Program-made: the position numbers and the translations under genes
Assembly: GCA_031285105.1 (NCBI GenBank)
Contig: JAITWV010000243.1
Coordinates: 1-5,027, forward strand
DNA: 5,027 nucleotides
Reading direction: 5' to 3'
Source of the DNA: Streptococcaceae bacterium
GTDB taxonomy: Bacteria > Bacillota > Bacilli > Lactobacillales > Streptococcaceae
In this document: one piece after another, positions 1 to 5,027 of the stretch
How the letters are laid out: each line of letters starts with the position of its first letter
Numbering within the stretch: position 1 is the first letter of the stretch
The notes under the pieces: generated by a model
Databases searched by the model: none
Seen by the model: the letters and a program-made list of their open reading frames with translations, nothing else
Told to the model about the DNA's origin: nothing

Positions 1-5
1 TTACT

Positions 6-14
6 ATTGTATCA
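6..14 (-). promoter_or_regulatory. Extended -10 promoter reading leftwards
   Basis: The minus strand carries TGATACAAT, which fits an extended -10 (TG-n-TANNNT). No good -35 stands 16-18 bases upstream; the matching stretch is A-rich. Transcription would start at about the left edge of the window and leave it. If the insertion-sequence reading is right, this is the transposase promoter. Confidence 0.33.
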
Positions 15-57
15 GAGAATTGTGTGCTTTTTTCTTTTGTCGTTATTTTTTTGCATG

Positions 58-115
58 AAAAAAGGCTCTATCATTTTTAGCAGGAATTCTCATCCACACT
101 AAAAATTATAGAGCC
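58..115 (-). terminator. Hairpin with T-run on the minus strand
   Basis: Arms 64-80 and 99-115 are 17-base inverted repeats with one mismatch and an 18-base loop. On the minus strand the stem is followed at once by six Ts (63-58). This fits a terminator that stops transcripts entering from the right before they reach the leftward promoter at 6-14. That would be a plausible shield against read-in for an insertion sequence. On the plus strand the stem is followed by AAAATTTA, so it is not a good plus-strand terminator. Confidence 0.5.
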
Positions 116-122
116 AAAATTT

Positions 123-167
123 AAAGCTCATTCATGTTTTATTAATTAACATGGATGAGCTTTTTTT
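123..167 (+). terminator. Rho-independent terminator of an upstream plus-strand unit
   Basis: Arms 123-138 and 148-163 form a 16-bp stem with a single G-U pair and a 9-base AT loop. The T-run continues to 167. This is a strong intrinsic terminator. It isolates the permease operon from anything to the left, and the gene it originally served is not in the window. Its outer base touches the putative insertion-sequence target site. Confidence 0.8.
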
Positions 168-357
168 GCTTGTTTTTTAACATAACAAAGTCAACAAAGA
201 TTACAATGTTCGGTTTTTACAAATATAACGAATATTATTAATGAATAATGATAAAATATTAAAAAATAATGTTGCGTTTACTCATTTATATCGGTAATAT
301 ATTGAAACGATACTATACATAATGTAAAACTATTCACAAAACATTGGAGGTGACTAG
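168..357 (+). promoter_or_regulatory. AT-rich leader and promoter region of the transporter operon
   Basis: This 190-base stretch has no gene. The best sigma-A type promoter is TTGCGT at 272-277, a 17-base spacer, and TAATAT at 295-300, giving a leader of about 50 bases. An alternative is the extended -10 TGATAAAAT at 249-257, which lacks a good -35. A short dyad ATTATT/AATAAT (234-239, 244-249) could be an operator but is weak in such AT-rich DNA. I see no recognisable riboswitch. The ribosome binding site GGAGGTGA at 346-353 serves the first permease gene. Confidence 0.42.
272..300 (+). promoter_or_regulatory. Candidate promoter (-35 and -10)
   Basis: TTGCGT and TAATAT are separated by exactly 17 bases, and the predicted start is near 307. 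The match is moderate: the first three bases of the -35 and four of six in the -10. It is the best-spaced pair between the upstream terminator and the first gene. Confidence 0.38.
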
Positions 358-1299
358 ATGAAAGGGATGATTTTTAAAAGATTAGGCCAACTTATTTTGC
401 TATTAATTGGCGTATCTTTCATTGTCTTTATGAGTATGCATTTGGCACCAGGTGATGCAGCGAGTATGGTGGCTGGACCAACTGCAACAGCTTCAGATAT
501 TGAACAAATTAGAATAAATCTTGGTTTAGATCGACCTATTTTCATTCAGTATTTTGATTATTTACGAGGAATTGCAACGGGTTATTTTGGTACGAGTTTT
601 CAATACAATCGTCCGGTAGCTGATATTTTACTAGAAGCTTTTCCCAATACTATTCAACTAGCGATTGCTTCGATTATTGTGGCAATTATTCTAGGAGTTT
701 CAGCAGGGATAATTAGTGCAGTCAAACACAACACTTGGATTGATAGGCTTTCTAGTTTGGTTAGCTTGATTGGTATTTCTTTGCCGAATTTTTGGCTTGG
801 TGCGGTGTTAATTTTAATTTTTGCGGTTAATTTAGGTTGGTTTCCAGTAGGTGGTTTTACGCATCCGATTTGGACGATGCAAGGTTTAAGACAGATTACT
901 TTACCAGCGATTACACTAGGAGCAGCAAGTGCGGCCATGATTTCGAGAATGAGTCGGGCGTCGATGCTTGAAGTGATTCGTGCTGATTACATTCGAACTG
1001 CTCGTGCAAAAGGTTTGAAGGAAAAGTCGATTATTTTGGTTCATAGTTTAAGAAATGCGATGATTCCAGTTATTACGGTCATCGGGGTGAACTTTGGCTT
1101 GCTTTTAGGTGGTTCAATTATTACCGAAAATGTGTTTGCCATTCGTGGACTTGGTAGCGTGATTGTGGAAGCGATTGCCAGACGTGATTTTCCAGTGGTG
1201 CAAGGAGCTGTGTTAATCGTTGCCAGTGTGTTTGTAGTTATTAATTTATTAATAGATATTATTTATACTCTCGTTGACCCTAGAATTAGTTATGAATAA
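358..1299 (+). CDS. ABC importer permease, DppB/OppB type
   Basis: This is an integral membrane permease subunit of a peptide/nickel/glutathione-type ABC importer. It forms one half of the transmembrane pore. At 313 residues it is full length for the family. A first membrane segment lies at about 9-29, followed by the typical long outside loop, then membrane segments at about 98-122, 132-160, 179-198, 234-255 and 282-306. The cytoplasmic EAA loop that contacts the ATPase is clear at 210-240, with core DYIRTARAKGL (210-220). The family end pattern is also present: ARRDFPVVQG at 274-283 and the closing VDPRI at 306-310. ATG 358 is chosen because GGAGGTGA lies 4 bases upstream; the ATG at 367 is too far from it. 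The gene is first in the operon and 11 bases before the partner permease. Substrate cannot be read from the permease alone; automated names such as nikB, gsiC or dppB would all be guesses. Confidence 0.95.
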   Translation: MKGMIFKRLGQLILLLIGVSFIVFMSMHLAPGDAASMVAGPTATASDIEQIRINLGLDRPIFIQYFDYLRGIATGYFGTSFQYNRPVADILLEAFPNTIQLAIASIIVAIILGVSAGIISAVKHNTWIDRLSSLVSLIGISLPNFWLGAVLILIFAVNLGWFPVGGFTHPIWTMQGLRQITLPAITLGAASAAMISRMSRASMLEVIRADYIRTARAKGLKEKSIILVHSLRNAMIPVITVIGVNFGLLLGGSIITENVFAIRGLGSVIVEAIARRDFPVVQGAVLIVASVFVVINLLIDIIYTLVDPRISYE

Positions 1300-1310
1300 G
1301 GAGGAGGCTT

Positions 1311-2195
1311 ATGGAAATTGTTACATCTTCCCCAAAAAGTAAACAAATTAGACAAAAATATGATTTCACTTTATTCAAAAGATTTGCCAAAAATAAAGTA
1401 GCCATTCTTGGCTTAATCATTATTTTCACCCAGATATTTTTTGCTATTTTTGCGCCACTTCTGACGACTCATAATCCGCAATTGGGTATTTTAGCCCATG
1501 CAAACTTACCAATTGGCTCACCTGGTTATCTTTTGGGAACAGATGCTTTAGGTCGTGATTTATTCACCCGTGTGCTATTTGGTGCAAGGATTTCTTTAGT
1601 AGTTGGTAGTAGTGCAGTAACTTTAGGACTGTTCGGTGGTATTTTATTGGGAGTGTTAGCAGGGTATTATAAAAAATTTGATGCCCCAATTATGCGCTTT
1701 GTCGATTTATTATTTTCATTTCCTGGTGTGTTATTAGCAATGTTAATTGTGGCAGTTTTAGGAACGAGTTTGATGAATGTCATTATTGCCATTAGCGTAT
1801 GGTCTGTGCCAGCTTGTGCCAGAATTGTACGAGGTTCGGTTTTAGAAATTAAAAATCGTGAATATATTTTAGCTATGAAATCAATTGGTGCAAATGATGC
1901 TCGAATTATTTTTAAGCATATTTTACCAAACTGCATGAGTTCTATTATTGTCTTTGCAACGATGCGAATGGCAACAGCAATTTTATCAGCCGCCTCATTA
2001 TCATTTTTAGGTTTAGGTGCACAACCACCAACTCCTGAATGGGGTGCAATGGTTGCTTCAGGGCGTGAGTTAATGTGGACTAGCCCGCACGTTATGGTCA
2101 TTCCAGGCATTGCAATTATGTTGGTCGTTTTTGCCTTTAATGTGGTCGGTGATGCCCTGCGTGATGCCTTAGATCCGAATATGAATTTAGACTAG
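1311..2195 (+). CDS. ABC importer permease, DppC/OppC type
   Basis: This is the second permease subunit, pairing with the DppB-type protein at 358-1299 to form the pore. It has 294 residues, the usual family length. A cytoplasmic N-terminus and an OppC-like N-terminal membrane segment (about 29-50) are followed by the hallmark LLGTDALGRDLFTRVLFGAR (74-93). Further membrane segments lie at about 98-120, 133-152, 154-171, 211-235 and 262-282. The EAA loop is at 183-213, with core YILAMKSIGANDARI (185-199). The conserved LSFLGLGAQPPTPEWG lies at 230-245 and the closing GDALRDALDP at 280-289. The ribosome binding site AAGGAGG (1298-1304) overlaps the stop codon of the previous gene, and the two genes are 11 bases apart, which suggests coupled translation. 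A long folded spacer separates it from the binding-protein gene. The sequence appears intact. Confidence 0.95.
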   Translation: MEIVTSSPKSKQIRQKYDFTLFKRFAKNKVAILGLIIIFTQIFFAIFAPLLTTHNPQLGILAHANLPIGSPGYLLGTDALGRDLFTRVLFGARISLVVGSSAVTLGLFGGILLGVLAGYYKKFDAPIMRFVDLLFSFPGVLLAMLIVAVLGTSLMNVIIAISVWSVPACARIVRGSVLEIKNREYILAMKSIGANDARIIFKHILPNCMSSIIVFATMRMATAILSAASLSFLGLGAQPPTPEWGAMVASGRELMWTSPHVMVIPGIAIMLVVFAFNVVGDALRDALDPNMNLD

Positions 2196-2221
2196 GTAGG
2201 TCAAAGGTAAGAGTGGTGAAA

Positions 2222-2344
2222 CGAGCGTTTAGTCTTGAGTAAATTTCTCAAAGCTGACGGTTCTTCGCTTGCGAAGGTTCTCAGCTTTGAAAATTTCGCT
2301 CAAGGCTGCTCCTGCGATTACTCGTCGCAAGAAAAGAATGCTCG
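2222..2344 (+). repeat. Intercistronic three-way folded element between permease and binding-protein genes
   Basis: The spacer folds into an outer stem CGAGCGTTT (2222-2230) with GAATGCTCG (2336-2344), including two G-U pairs. Inside it is a long arm: CTTGAG/CTCAAG (2234-2239, 2299-2304), AAATTT/AAATTT (2241-2246, 2291-2296), the perfect 10-bp TCAAAGCTGA/TCAGCTTTGA (2248-2257, 2281-2290) and a tip stem CTTCG/CGAAG (2263-2267, 2272-2276). A small side hairpin TGCGA/TCGCA lies at 2313-2317 and 2325-2329. No T-run follows, so it is not an ordinary terminator. It may stabilise or attenuate the operon RNA so that binding protein exceeds permease. The symmetric arms also fit an inserted palindromic repeat of the kind scattered in Gram-positive genomes (for example BOX or RUP in streptococci), though I cannot show extra copies here. 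Confidence 0.62.
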
Positions 2345-2381
2345 ATTGAACCCGGATTACGAAAATTAAGGAGGAAATAAA

Positions 2382-3899
2382 ATGAAATTAAGAAAATACA
2401 TACTTGCAGGACTAGCTACTCTTGCATTCATTACTTTAGCTGGCTGTGGAAGTAATGCAGCAGCGGATGAAGAAACACCAGATACATTTATTTTTGCACA
2501 AACAGCAGGTCCGGTTGGTTTATCCCCAACATTTACAAATGATTCATCTTCTTCACAAGTGTTTACGTTTATTTATGATACACTTTTTGACCAAACAAAT
2601 GGTGAATTTATTCCACGCTTAGCCACAGGTTTTGAAAATCCAGATGAGAATACTTGGGTAATCAACTTACGTGAAGGTGTTGAATTTCATGATGGGACAC
2701 CTTTTAATTCTGAGGCAGTAAAATATACCTTTGAGCTGCTAACCAATCCAGAAACAGCTGCTCCTCGTGCAAGTTTACTGCAACCAATCACCAGCATTGA
2801 AACACCTGATGATTACACAGTTATCTTGAAAACCAAACAACCATTTGGCTCAATGTTAGCAGCACTTTCACATCCCAATGCAGCAATCATCAGCCCAGTT
2901 GCTAGTGAAAACCAAAACTTAATGGAAGAGCCTGTTGGAACGGGCCCATTTGTTTTTTATTCACGTGCAGATGGACGCATTGTTTTGCATAGAAATGACA
3001 ATTATTGGGATGGACCAGTCGCAATTGAACGTGCTGAATTTAAAGTCGTTCCAGCCATGGATACAGCGATTTCTATGTTACAAACCGGTCAAGTGAACTT
3101 CTTATTTGGCGTAACGAGTGATTCTATTCCACGTATTCAAGGCATTGAAAATGTGACGTTTGAAACAAGAGAAGGTTCAGGTGTTAACTATGTCGTGTTC
3201 AACACCAATCGTGGACTAGCACAAGACTTACTTTTCCGTGAAACTTTTGCTAAAGCGATTGATACTGTTAGCTTAGTGAATGCTTTAGAAGGTGCAGCAC
3301 ATGGTTCAAATGGTTTTATTGGCCCACATGTCTTTGGTTATAATGAAGCAATTGAAAATTTCGGCATTAACTTTGACCTTGAAGCTGCCCGTAAAGCAGT
3401 TGTGGCTAACGGTTTTGATCAAGAAGAAATTTCCATTTTAACAACCAACACACCAATTTACCAAAGAAAAGCAGAAATCATTCAAGCCCAATTAACCAAT
3501 GCAGGCTTTAATGTTCGTATTGATACCCTTGAATGGGCGACTTACCTAGATGTAGCCCGTAATGGTGAATTTGATATTGCCTTAGCTGCTTGGGGGAATT
3601 TAACACAAGATGGCTCAGAGTTGCTTTTCCCACGTTTGCATTCGGAAAATATTGGCTCTAGTAACCAAGGACATTATCACTCACCTGAATTAGATGCTTT
3701 AATTGATGCCTCACGCCAAACAATTGACCAAGAAAAACGTCTAGCTATTTTACAAGAAGCAAATGAATATGTGTTAACACAATTGCCAGTGATTCCATTA
3801 TTCCACGGAACAGTAAATATGGCGATGGGTTCTGGTTTAAGAAATGTGACCTTGAATCCTAACACACTTTGGAATATTCATAGTGCATCATTTGAGTAA
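2382..3899 (+). CDS. ABC importer substrate-binding lipoprotein, family 5
   Basis: This extracellular lipoprotein captures substrate for the two permeases encoded upstream. It has 505 residues, normal for family 5 solute-binding proteins. The signal peptide has a basic start (MKLRK) and a hydrophobic core at 7-19. The lipobox is LAGC with lipidated Cys22, anchoring the mature protein to the outer membrane face; a short flexible linker follows. The body shows the family 5 signature region LREGVEFHDGTPFNSEAV (96-113), GTGPF (186-190) and RNDNYWDG (204-211). The C-terminal lobe ends in a QLPVIPLFHG strand (467-476). The overall style resembles proteins annotated as dipeptide or glutathione binding (DppA/GsiB group), but ligand residues cannot be assigned by eye. 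The start is supported by AAGGAGGA at 2368-2375, six bases upstream of the ATG. The gene follows the permeases after a folded spacer and precedes the ASCH gene by 13 bases. Confidence 0.94.
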   Translation: MKLRKYILAGLATLAFITLAGCGSNAAADEETPDTFIFAQTAGPVGLSPTFTNDSSSSQVFTFIYDTLFDQTNGEFIPRLATGFENPDENTWVINLREGVEFHDGTPFNSEAVKYTFELLTNPETAAPRASLLQPITSIETPDDYTVILKTKQPFGSMLAALSHPNAAIISPVASENQNLMEEPVGTGPFVFYSRADGRIVLHRNDNYWDGPVAIERAEFKVVPAMDTAISMLQTGQVNFLFGVTSDSIPRIQGIENVTFETREGSGVNYVVFNTNRGLAQDLLFRETFAKAIDTVSLVNALEGAAHGSNGFIGPHVFGYNEAIENFGINFDLEAARKAVVANGFDQEEISILTTNTPIYQRKAEIIQAQLTNAGFNVRIDTLEWATYLDVARNGEFDIALAAWGNLTQDGSELLFPRLHSENIGSSNQGHYHSPELDALIDASRQTIDQEKRLAILQEANEYVLTQLPVIPLFHGTVNMAMGSGLRNVTLNPNTLWNIHSASFE

Positions 3900-3912
3900 T
3901 TAAGGAGTACAG

Positions 3913-4377
3913 ATGAAAGAACAAGCAAAAGTCTATTGGGAAAATTTCTGGAAAGAAAAAACACCGCCAGAAAATGTCGTATTTGAACAATTCGGTTGGG
4001 AAGATACACCATTAGCAGATGAGTTGGCTCAATTAATCGTTGAGGGCAAAAAAACAGCAACTTGTGGAGCCTATCTTTCCTATCAAATGGAAGATGAAGA
4101 AATGCCAAAAGAAGGCTTATATACCGTCGTCTTAAAAAGCCAAAATGAACCAGTAGCGATTATTCGTACAACTGAAGTATTTATTACACCAATGAATGAA
4201 GTCCCTAAAGAATTTGCTAAAGAAGAAGGGGAAGGGGATTTAAGTTTCGAGTATTGGTGGGAGGGGCATGAAAGATTTTTTACTACTGTTTATGAAAGTT
4301 TGGGACGTGAATTTACACCAGATATCCCAGTTGTTTGTGAGAGATTTGAATTAATTGATGTTAGAAGTAGAATTTAA
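3913..4377 (+). CDS. ASCH-domain (PUA-like) protein
   Basis: A small soluble protein of 154 residues without signal peptide or membrane segment. It fits the longer ASCH group that includes YhfF-like proteins. The key motif GKKTAT is at 45-50, preceded by an acidic helix (DTPLADELAQLIVEG). A later conserved block FAKEEGEGDLSFEYWW (101-116) and HERFF (119-123) are typical of the family. ASCH domains are beta-barrel folds expected to bind RNA or nucleosides. E. coli YqfB, a much shorter relative, hydrolyses N4-acetylcytidine using Lys, Thr and Glu residues. Lys47, Thr50 and Glu104 or Glu105 could be the equivalents here, by inference from spacing only. AAGGAG at 3902-3907 supports the ATG at 3913. 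The 13-base gap to the lipoprotein gene, with no terminator, argues for co-transcription. Its actual substrate is unknown. Confidence 0.88.
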   Translation: MKEQAKVYWENFWKEKTPPENVVFEQFGWEDTPLADELAQLIVEGKKTATCGAYLSYQMEDEEMPKEGLYTVVLKSQNEPVAIIRTTEVFITPMNEVPKEFAKEEGEGDLSFEYWWEGHERFFTTVYESLGREFTPDIPVVCERFELIDVRSRI

Positions 4378-4487
4378 TATATGCTTTACTCCATTTTTAA
4401 AATAATATTCCAATAATAAAATAACATTCTCTTGCACAAATTTTTGACGTTACAAAGCCTAATAAATCAACAAAGTTCACTGATTAT
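4378..4487. other. AT-rich spacer downstream of the ASCH gene
   Basis: There is no open frame with a ribosome binding site on either strand. A TTGACG at 4444-4449 resembles a -35, but no acceptable -10 stands 16-18 bases further on. No strong hairpin is present before the repeat block at 4488, so operon transcripts probably run through this spacer. Confidence 0.6.
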
Positions 4488-4566
4488 AAAAATAGACTAG
4501 ATTTACAAAAATTCAGATTAGATTTTAGCAAAAATAGACTAAATTTATGAAAATCTAGTCTATTTT
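4488..4566. repeat. Three related direct repeats plus one inverted copy
   Basis: Copies begin at 4488 (AAAAATAGACTAGATTTAC), 4507 (a degenerate AAAAATTCAGATTAGATTTT) and 4530 (AAAAATAGACTAAATTTATG). An inverted copy AAATCTAGTCTATTTT lies at 4551-4566. The inverted copy is a perfect 16-base complement of 4489-4504. It is also a one-mismatch complement of the adjacent 4531-4546. Two mutually exclusive hairpins are therefore possible, one with a 46-base loop and one with a 4-base loop. Confidence 0.75.
4531..4566 (+). terminator. Likely terminator of the transporter-ASCH operon
   Basis: Arms 4531-4546 and 4551-4566 form a 16-bp stem with one A-C mismatch and the loop ATGA. The 3' arm ends in TATTTT and the 5' arm begins with an A-run. 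Such A-stem/T-run hairpins can stop transcription in both directions. The T-run is part of the stem and is followed by AAAATC, so this is weaker than the 123-167 terminator. It is the first stable hairpin after the last gene of the operon. Confidence 0.5.
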
Positions 4567-4728
4567 AAAATCAAACCAGAATGAACGAAGATAAAATAAC
4601 ATGGACAGCCGAAAATATCTAGGACTATTTAGTGAATAGTGTTGGTTTGTTATAGCTTTTTCTTTAGTACAGCGTAAGTGATTTGAAGTTTGTGAAATAA
4701 GTAGAACGTTAAGGCTTTCTTCATTTAC
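4567..4728. other. Noncoding spacer between hairpin block and palindrome
   Basis: I see no supported gene. An open frame crosses it on the minus strand (4827 to 4555), but it begins inside the palindrome, has a proline run created by the GGTGG repeats and has no recognisable domain. A small hairpin ACTATT/AATAGT (4624-4629, 4635-4640) is the only local structure. The segment could be decayed coding sequence, but nothing in it lets me say of what. Confidence 0.5.
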
Positions 4729-4797
4729 GAGTTTTCGTATATGGGCTGCGGTCTGGTGTTCAGGTGGTGGTGGCTGCTGTGGTGGGACGGAAGCAGC

Positions 4798-4830
4798 TTT
4801 TTGGAAAAGGAAGTGCGCCTTTTTCAAAAA
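4798..4830. repeat. Inner hairpin A of the nested palindrome
   Basis: TTTTTGGAAAAGG (4798-4810) pairs with CCTTTTTCAAAAA (4818-4830): 13 pairs including one G-U, with a 7-base loop AAGTGCG. It is separate from the outer arms and from hairpin B. Confidence 0.7.
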
Positions 4831-4841
4831 ATCTCATTCCT

Positions 4842-4902
4842 AAATCGGCTAGGGGTTTTCTAAGCAGTAAACTGCTAAGAAAAGCCCACGCTACGCCGAT
4901 TT
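4842..4902. repeat. Inner hairpin B of the nested palindrome
   Basis: The base stem AAATCGGC (4842-4849) pairs perfectly with GCCGATTT (4895-4902). After an unequal internal loop (2 bases against 7), the upper stem 4852-4868 pairs with 4871-4887 at 15 of 17 positions around AGCAGT/ACTGCT. The tip is very tight. Confidence 0.72.
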
Positions 4903-4963
4903 CCCTGATACCACTGCTGCCACCACCACCTGAACACAGCCCTCCGCCCATATACGAAAACTC

Positions 4964-5027
4964 TCGGCGCATTATATTAATTAAAAAGGTTATAGGTTTT
5001 TAAAAACAAAAACTAAAAACAAGTTAA
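4964..5027. other. AT-rich right flank with a possible leftward -10
   Basis: There is no gene here. The minus strand has a perfect TATAAT at 4976-4971, which would start transcription close to the right edge of the palindrome, but the matching -35 region (AAACCT at 17 bases) is poor. A 12-base perfect palindrome GTTTTTAAAAAC lies at 4996-5007. The sequence ends before any following gene is visible. Confidence 0.35.

Larger units (their letters stand above)
1..115 (-). mobile_element. Probable end of an ISL3-family insertion sequence (partial)
   Basis: Read on the minus strand, this segment starts at 115 with GGCTCTATAATTTTTAGTG. It begins GGCTCT, as ISL3-family terminal inverted repeats typically do. 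The minus strand then runs through a hairpin and a T-run, and reaches an extended -10 promoter at 14-6 that would drive a gene starting beyond the left edge, as expected for a transposase. ISL3 elements usually make 8-bp target duplications. The adjoining candidate here is 116-123 (aaaattta), but its partner lies outside the window. No transposase codons are visible, so the family call rests on the terminal sequence and layout. The segment could instead be only a terminator hairpin for unrelated genes. Confidence 0.42.
4729..4963. repeat. Nested GC-rich palindrome of about 235 bp
   Basis: The outer arms are 4729-4783 and 4910-4963. GAGTTTTCGTATATGGGC (4729-4746) is a perfect 18-base complement of 4946-4963. 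TGTTCAGGTGGTGGTGGC (4757-4774) is a perfect 18-base complement of 4919-4936. The short stretches between and inside these are mostly paired, with isolated mismatches and one bulged G. Between the arms sit two independent hairpins (4798-4830 and 4842-4902), so the whole folds as a branched, cloverleaf-like structure on either strand. It is visibly richer in GC than its AT-rich surroundings. No T-run follows either arm, so it is not a simple terminator. The best reading is a non-autonomous palindromic mobile element (MITE- or BIME-like) or a structured RNA. No transposase is present and no target duplication is evident. Confidence 0.75.

Noticed and set aside
1..102. Open plus-strand frame from the window edge to TAA at 100-102
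   Set aside because: Its 33 codons run through the hairpin, and its T-rich, Leu/Phe-biased content fits read-through of noncoding sequence. The minus-strand reading explains the segment better.
234..249. Dyad ATTATT-AATG-AATAAT as a repressor operator
   Set aside because: Six-base AT-only arms are expected by chance in this leader, and no regulator gene is nearby.
302..315. Possible catabolite-control (cre) site TTGAAACGATACTA
   Set aside because: Aligned to the usual cre consensus it lacks the TG in the correct place and the conserved C near the end. The spacing between TG and CG is one base short, so I do not call it.
654..938. Minus-strand open frame inside the first permease gene
   Set aside because: It lies wholly within a clearly coding plus-strand gene and has no family features. 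The same applies to the minus-strand frames at 1667-2110, 3677-3865 and 3878-4108.
4488..4566. CRISPR-like short repeats
   Set aside because: The copies are AT-rich, diverged and nearly contiguous, with no unique spacers between them, and one copy is inverted.
4555..4827. Minus-strand open frame of 90 codons
   Set aside because: It starts in the inner hairpin, runs through the proline-coding arm and ends in the terminator repeat. It has no domain or ribosome binding site.
4760..4972. Open frame on the minus strand (70 codons) through the palindrome
   Set aside because: It has no ribosome binding site, starts within the -10-like sequence, and its Gly/Pro/Thr-rich parts come from the GGTGG repeats of the arms. 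The opposite strand is equally open for the same reason.
4764..5003. Open frame on the plus strand (79 codons) through the palindrome
   Set aside because: It would need a GTG start inside a GTGGTGG repeat with no Shine-Dalgarno sequence, and it mirrors the minus-strand frame. This is a by-product of the inverted arms.

Overview
The window looks like chromosomal DNA of a low-GC Gram-positive bacterium, most likely of the order Lactobacillales (Enterococcaceae, Carnobacteriaceae or Vagococcus-like). The evidence is strong AGGAGG-type ribosome binding sites, AT-rich intergenic DNA, a Gram-positive style lipoprotein substrate-binding protein, and an apparent ISL3-type insertion sequence end. I cannot name the species from the sequence alone.

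Layout, left to right. Positions 1-115 look like the outer end of an ISL3-family insertion sequence pointing out of the window to the left. Its outward edge abuts a good rho-independent terminator (123-167) for a plus-strand unit lying to the left. An AT-rich promoter region follows (168-357). Next come four plus-strand genes that read as one transcription unit: a DppB/OppB-type permease (358-1299), a DppC/OppC-type permease (1311-2195), a family 5 substrate-binding lipoprotein (2382-3899) and a small ASCH-domain protein (3913-4377). The gaps are 11, 186 and 13 bases. The 186-base gap between the second permease and the binding protein is almost filled by a large folded element (2222-2344), which may set different expression levels for permease and binding protein.

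The last 650 bases (4378-5027) hold no credible gene. They contain an AT-rich repeat and hairpin block (4488-4566) that probably ends the operon transcript. They also contain a striking GC-rich nested palindrome of about 235 bp (4729-4963), with long outer arms and two separate inner hairpins. This looks like a mobile palindromic repeat or a structured RNA element, not a protein gene.

Function. The two permeases and the lipoprotein make the membrane and capture parts of a peptide, glutathione or nickel-type ABC importer. No ATPase gene is present on either side within the window, so the energising subunits must be encoded elsewhere or outside the window. The ASCH protein is a PUA-like, probably RNA- or nucleoside-related protein whose link to transport is unclear. 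No complete new system is evident. The most unusual material is noncoding: the nested palindrome, the intercistronic fold and the triple repeat with competing hairpins.
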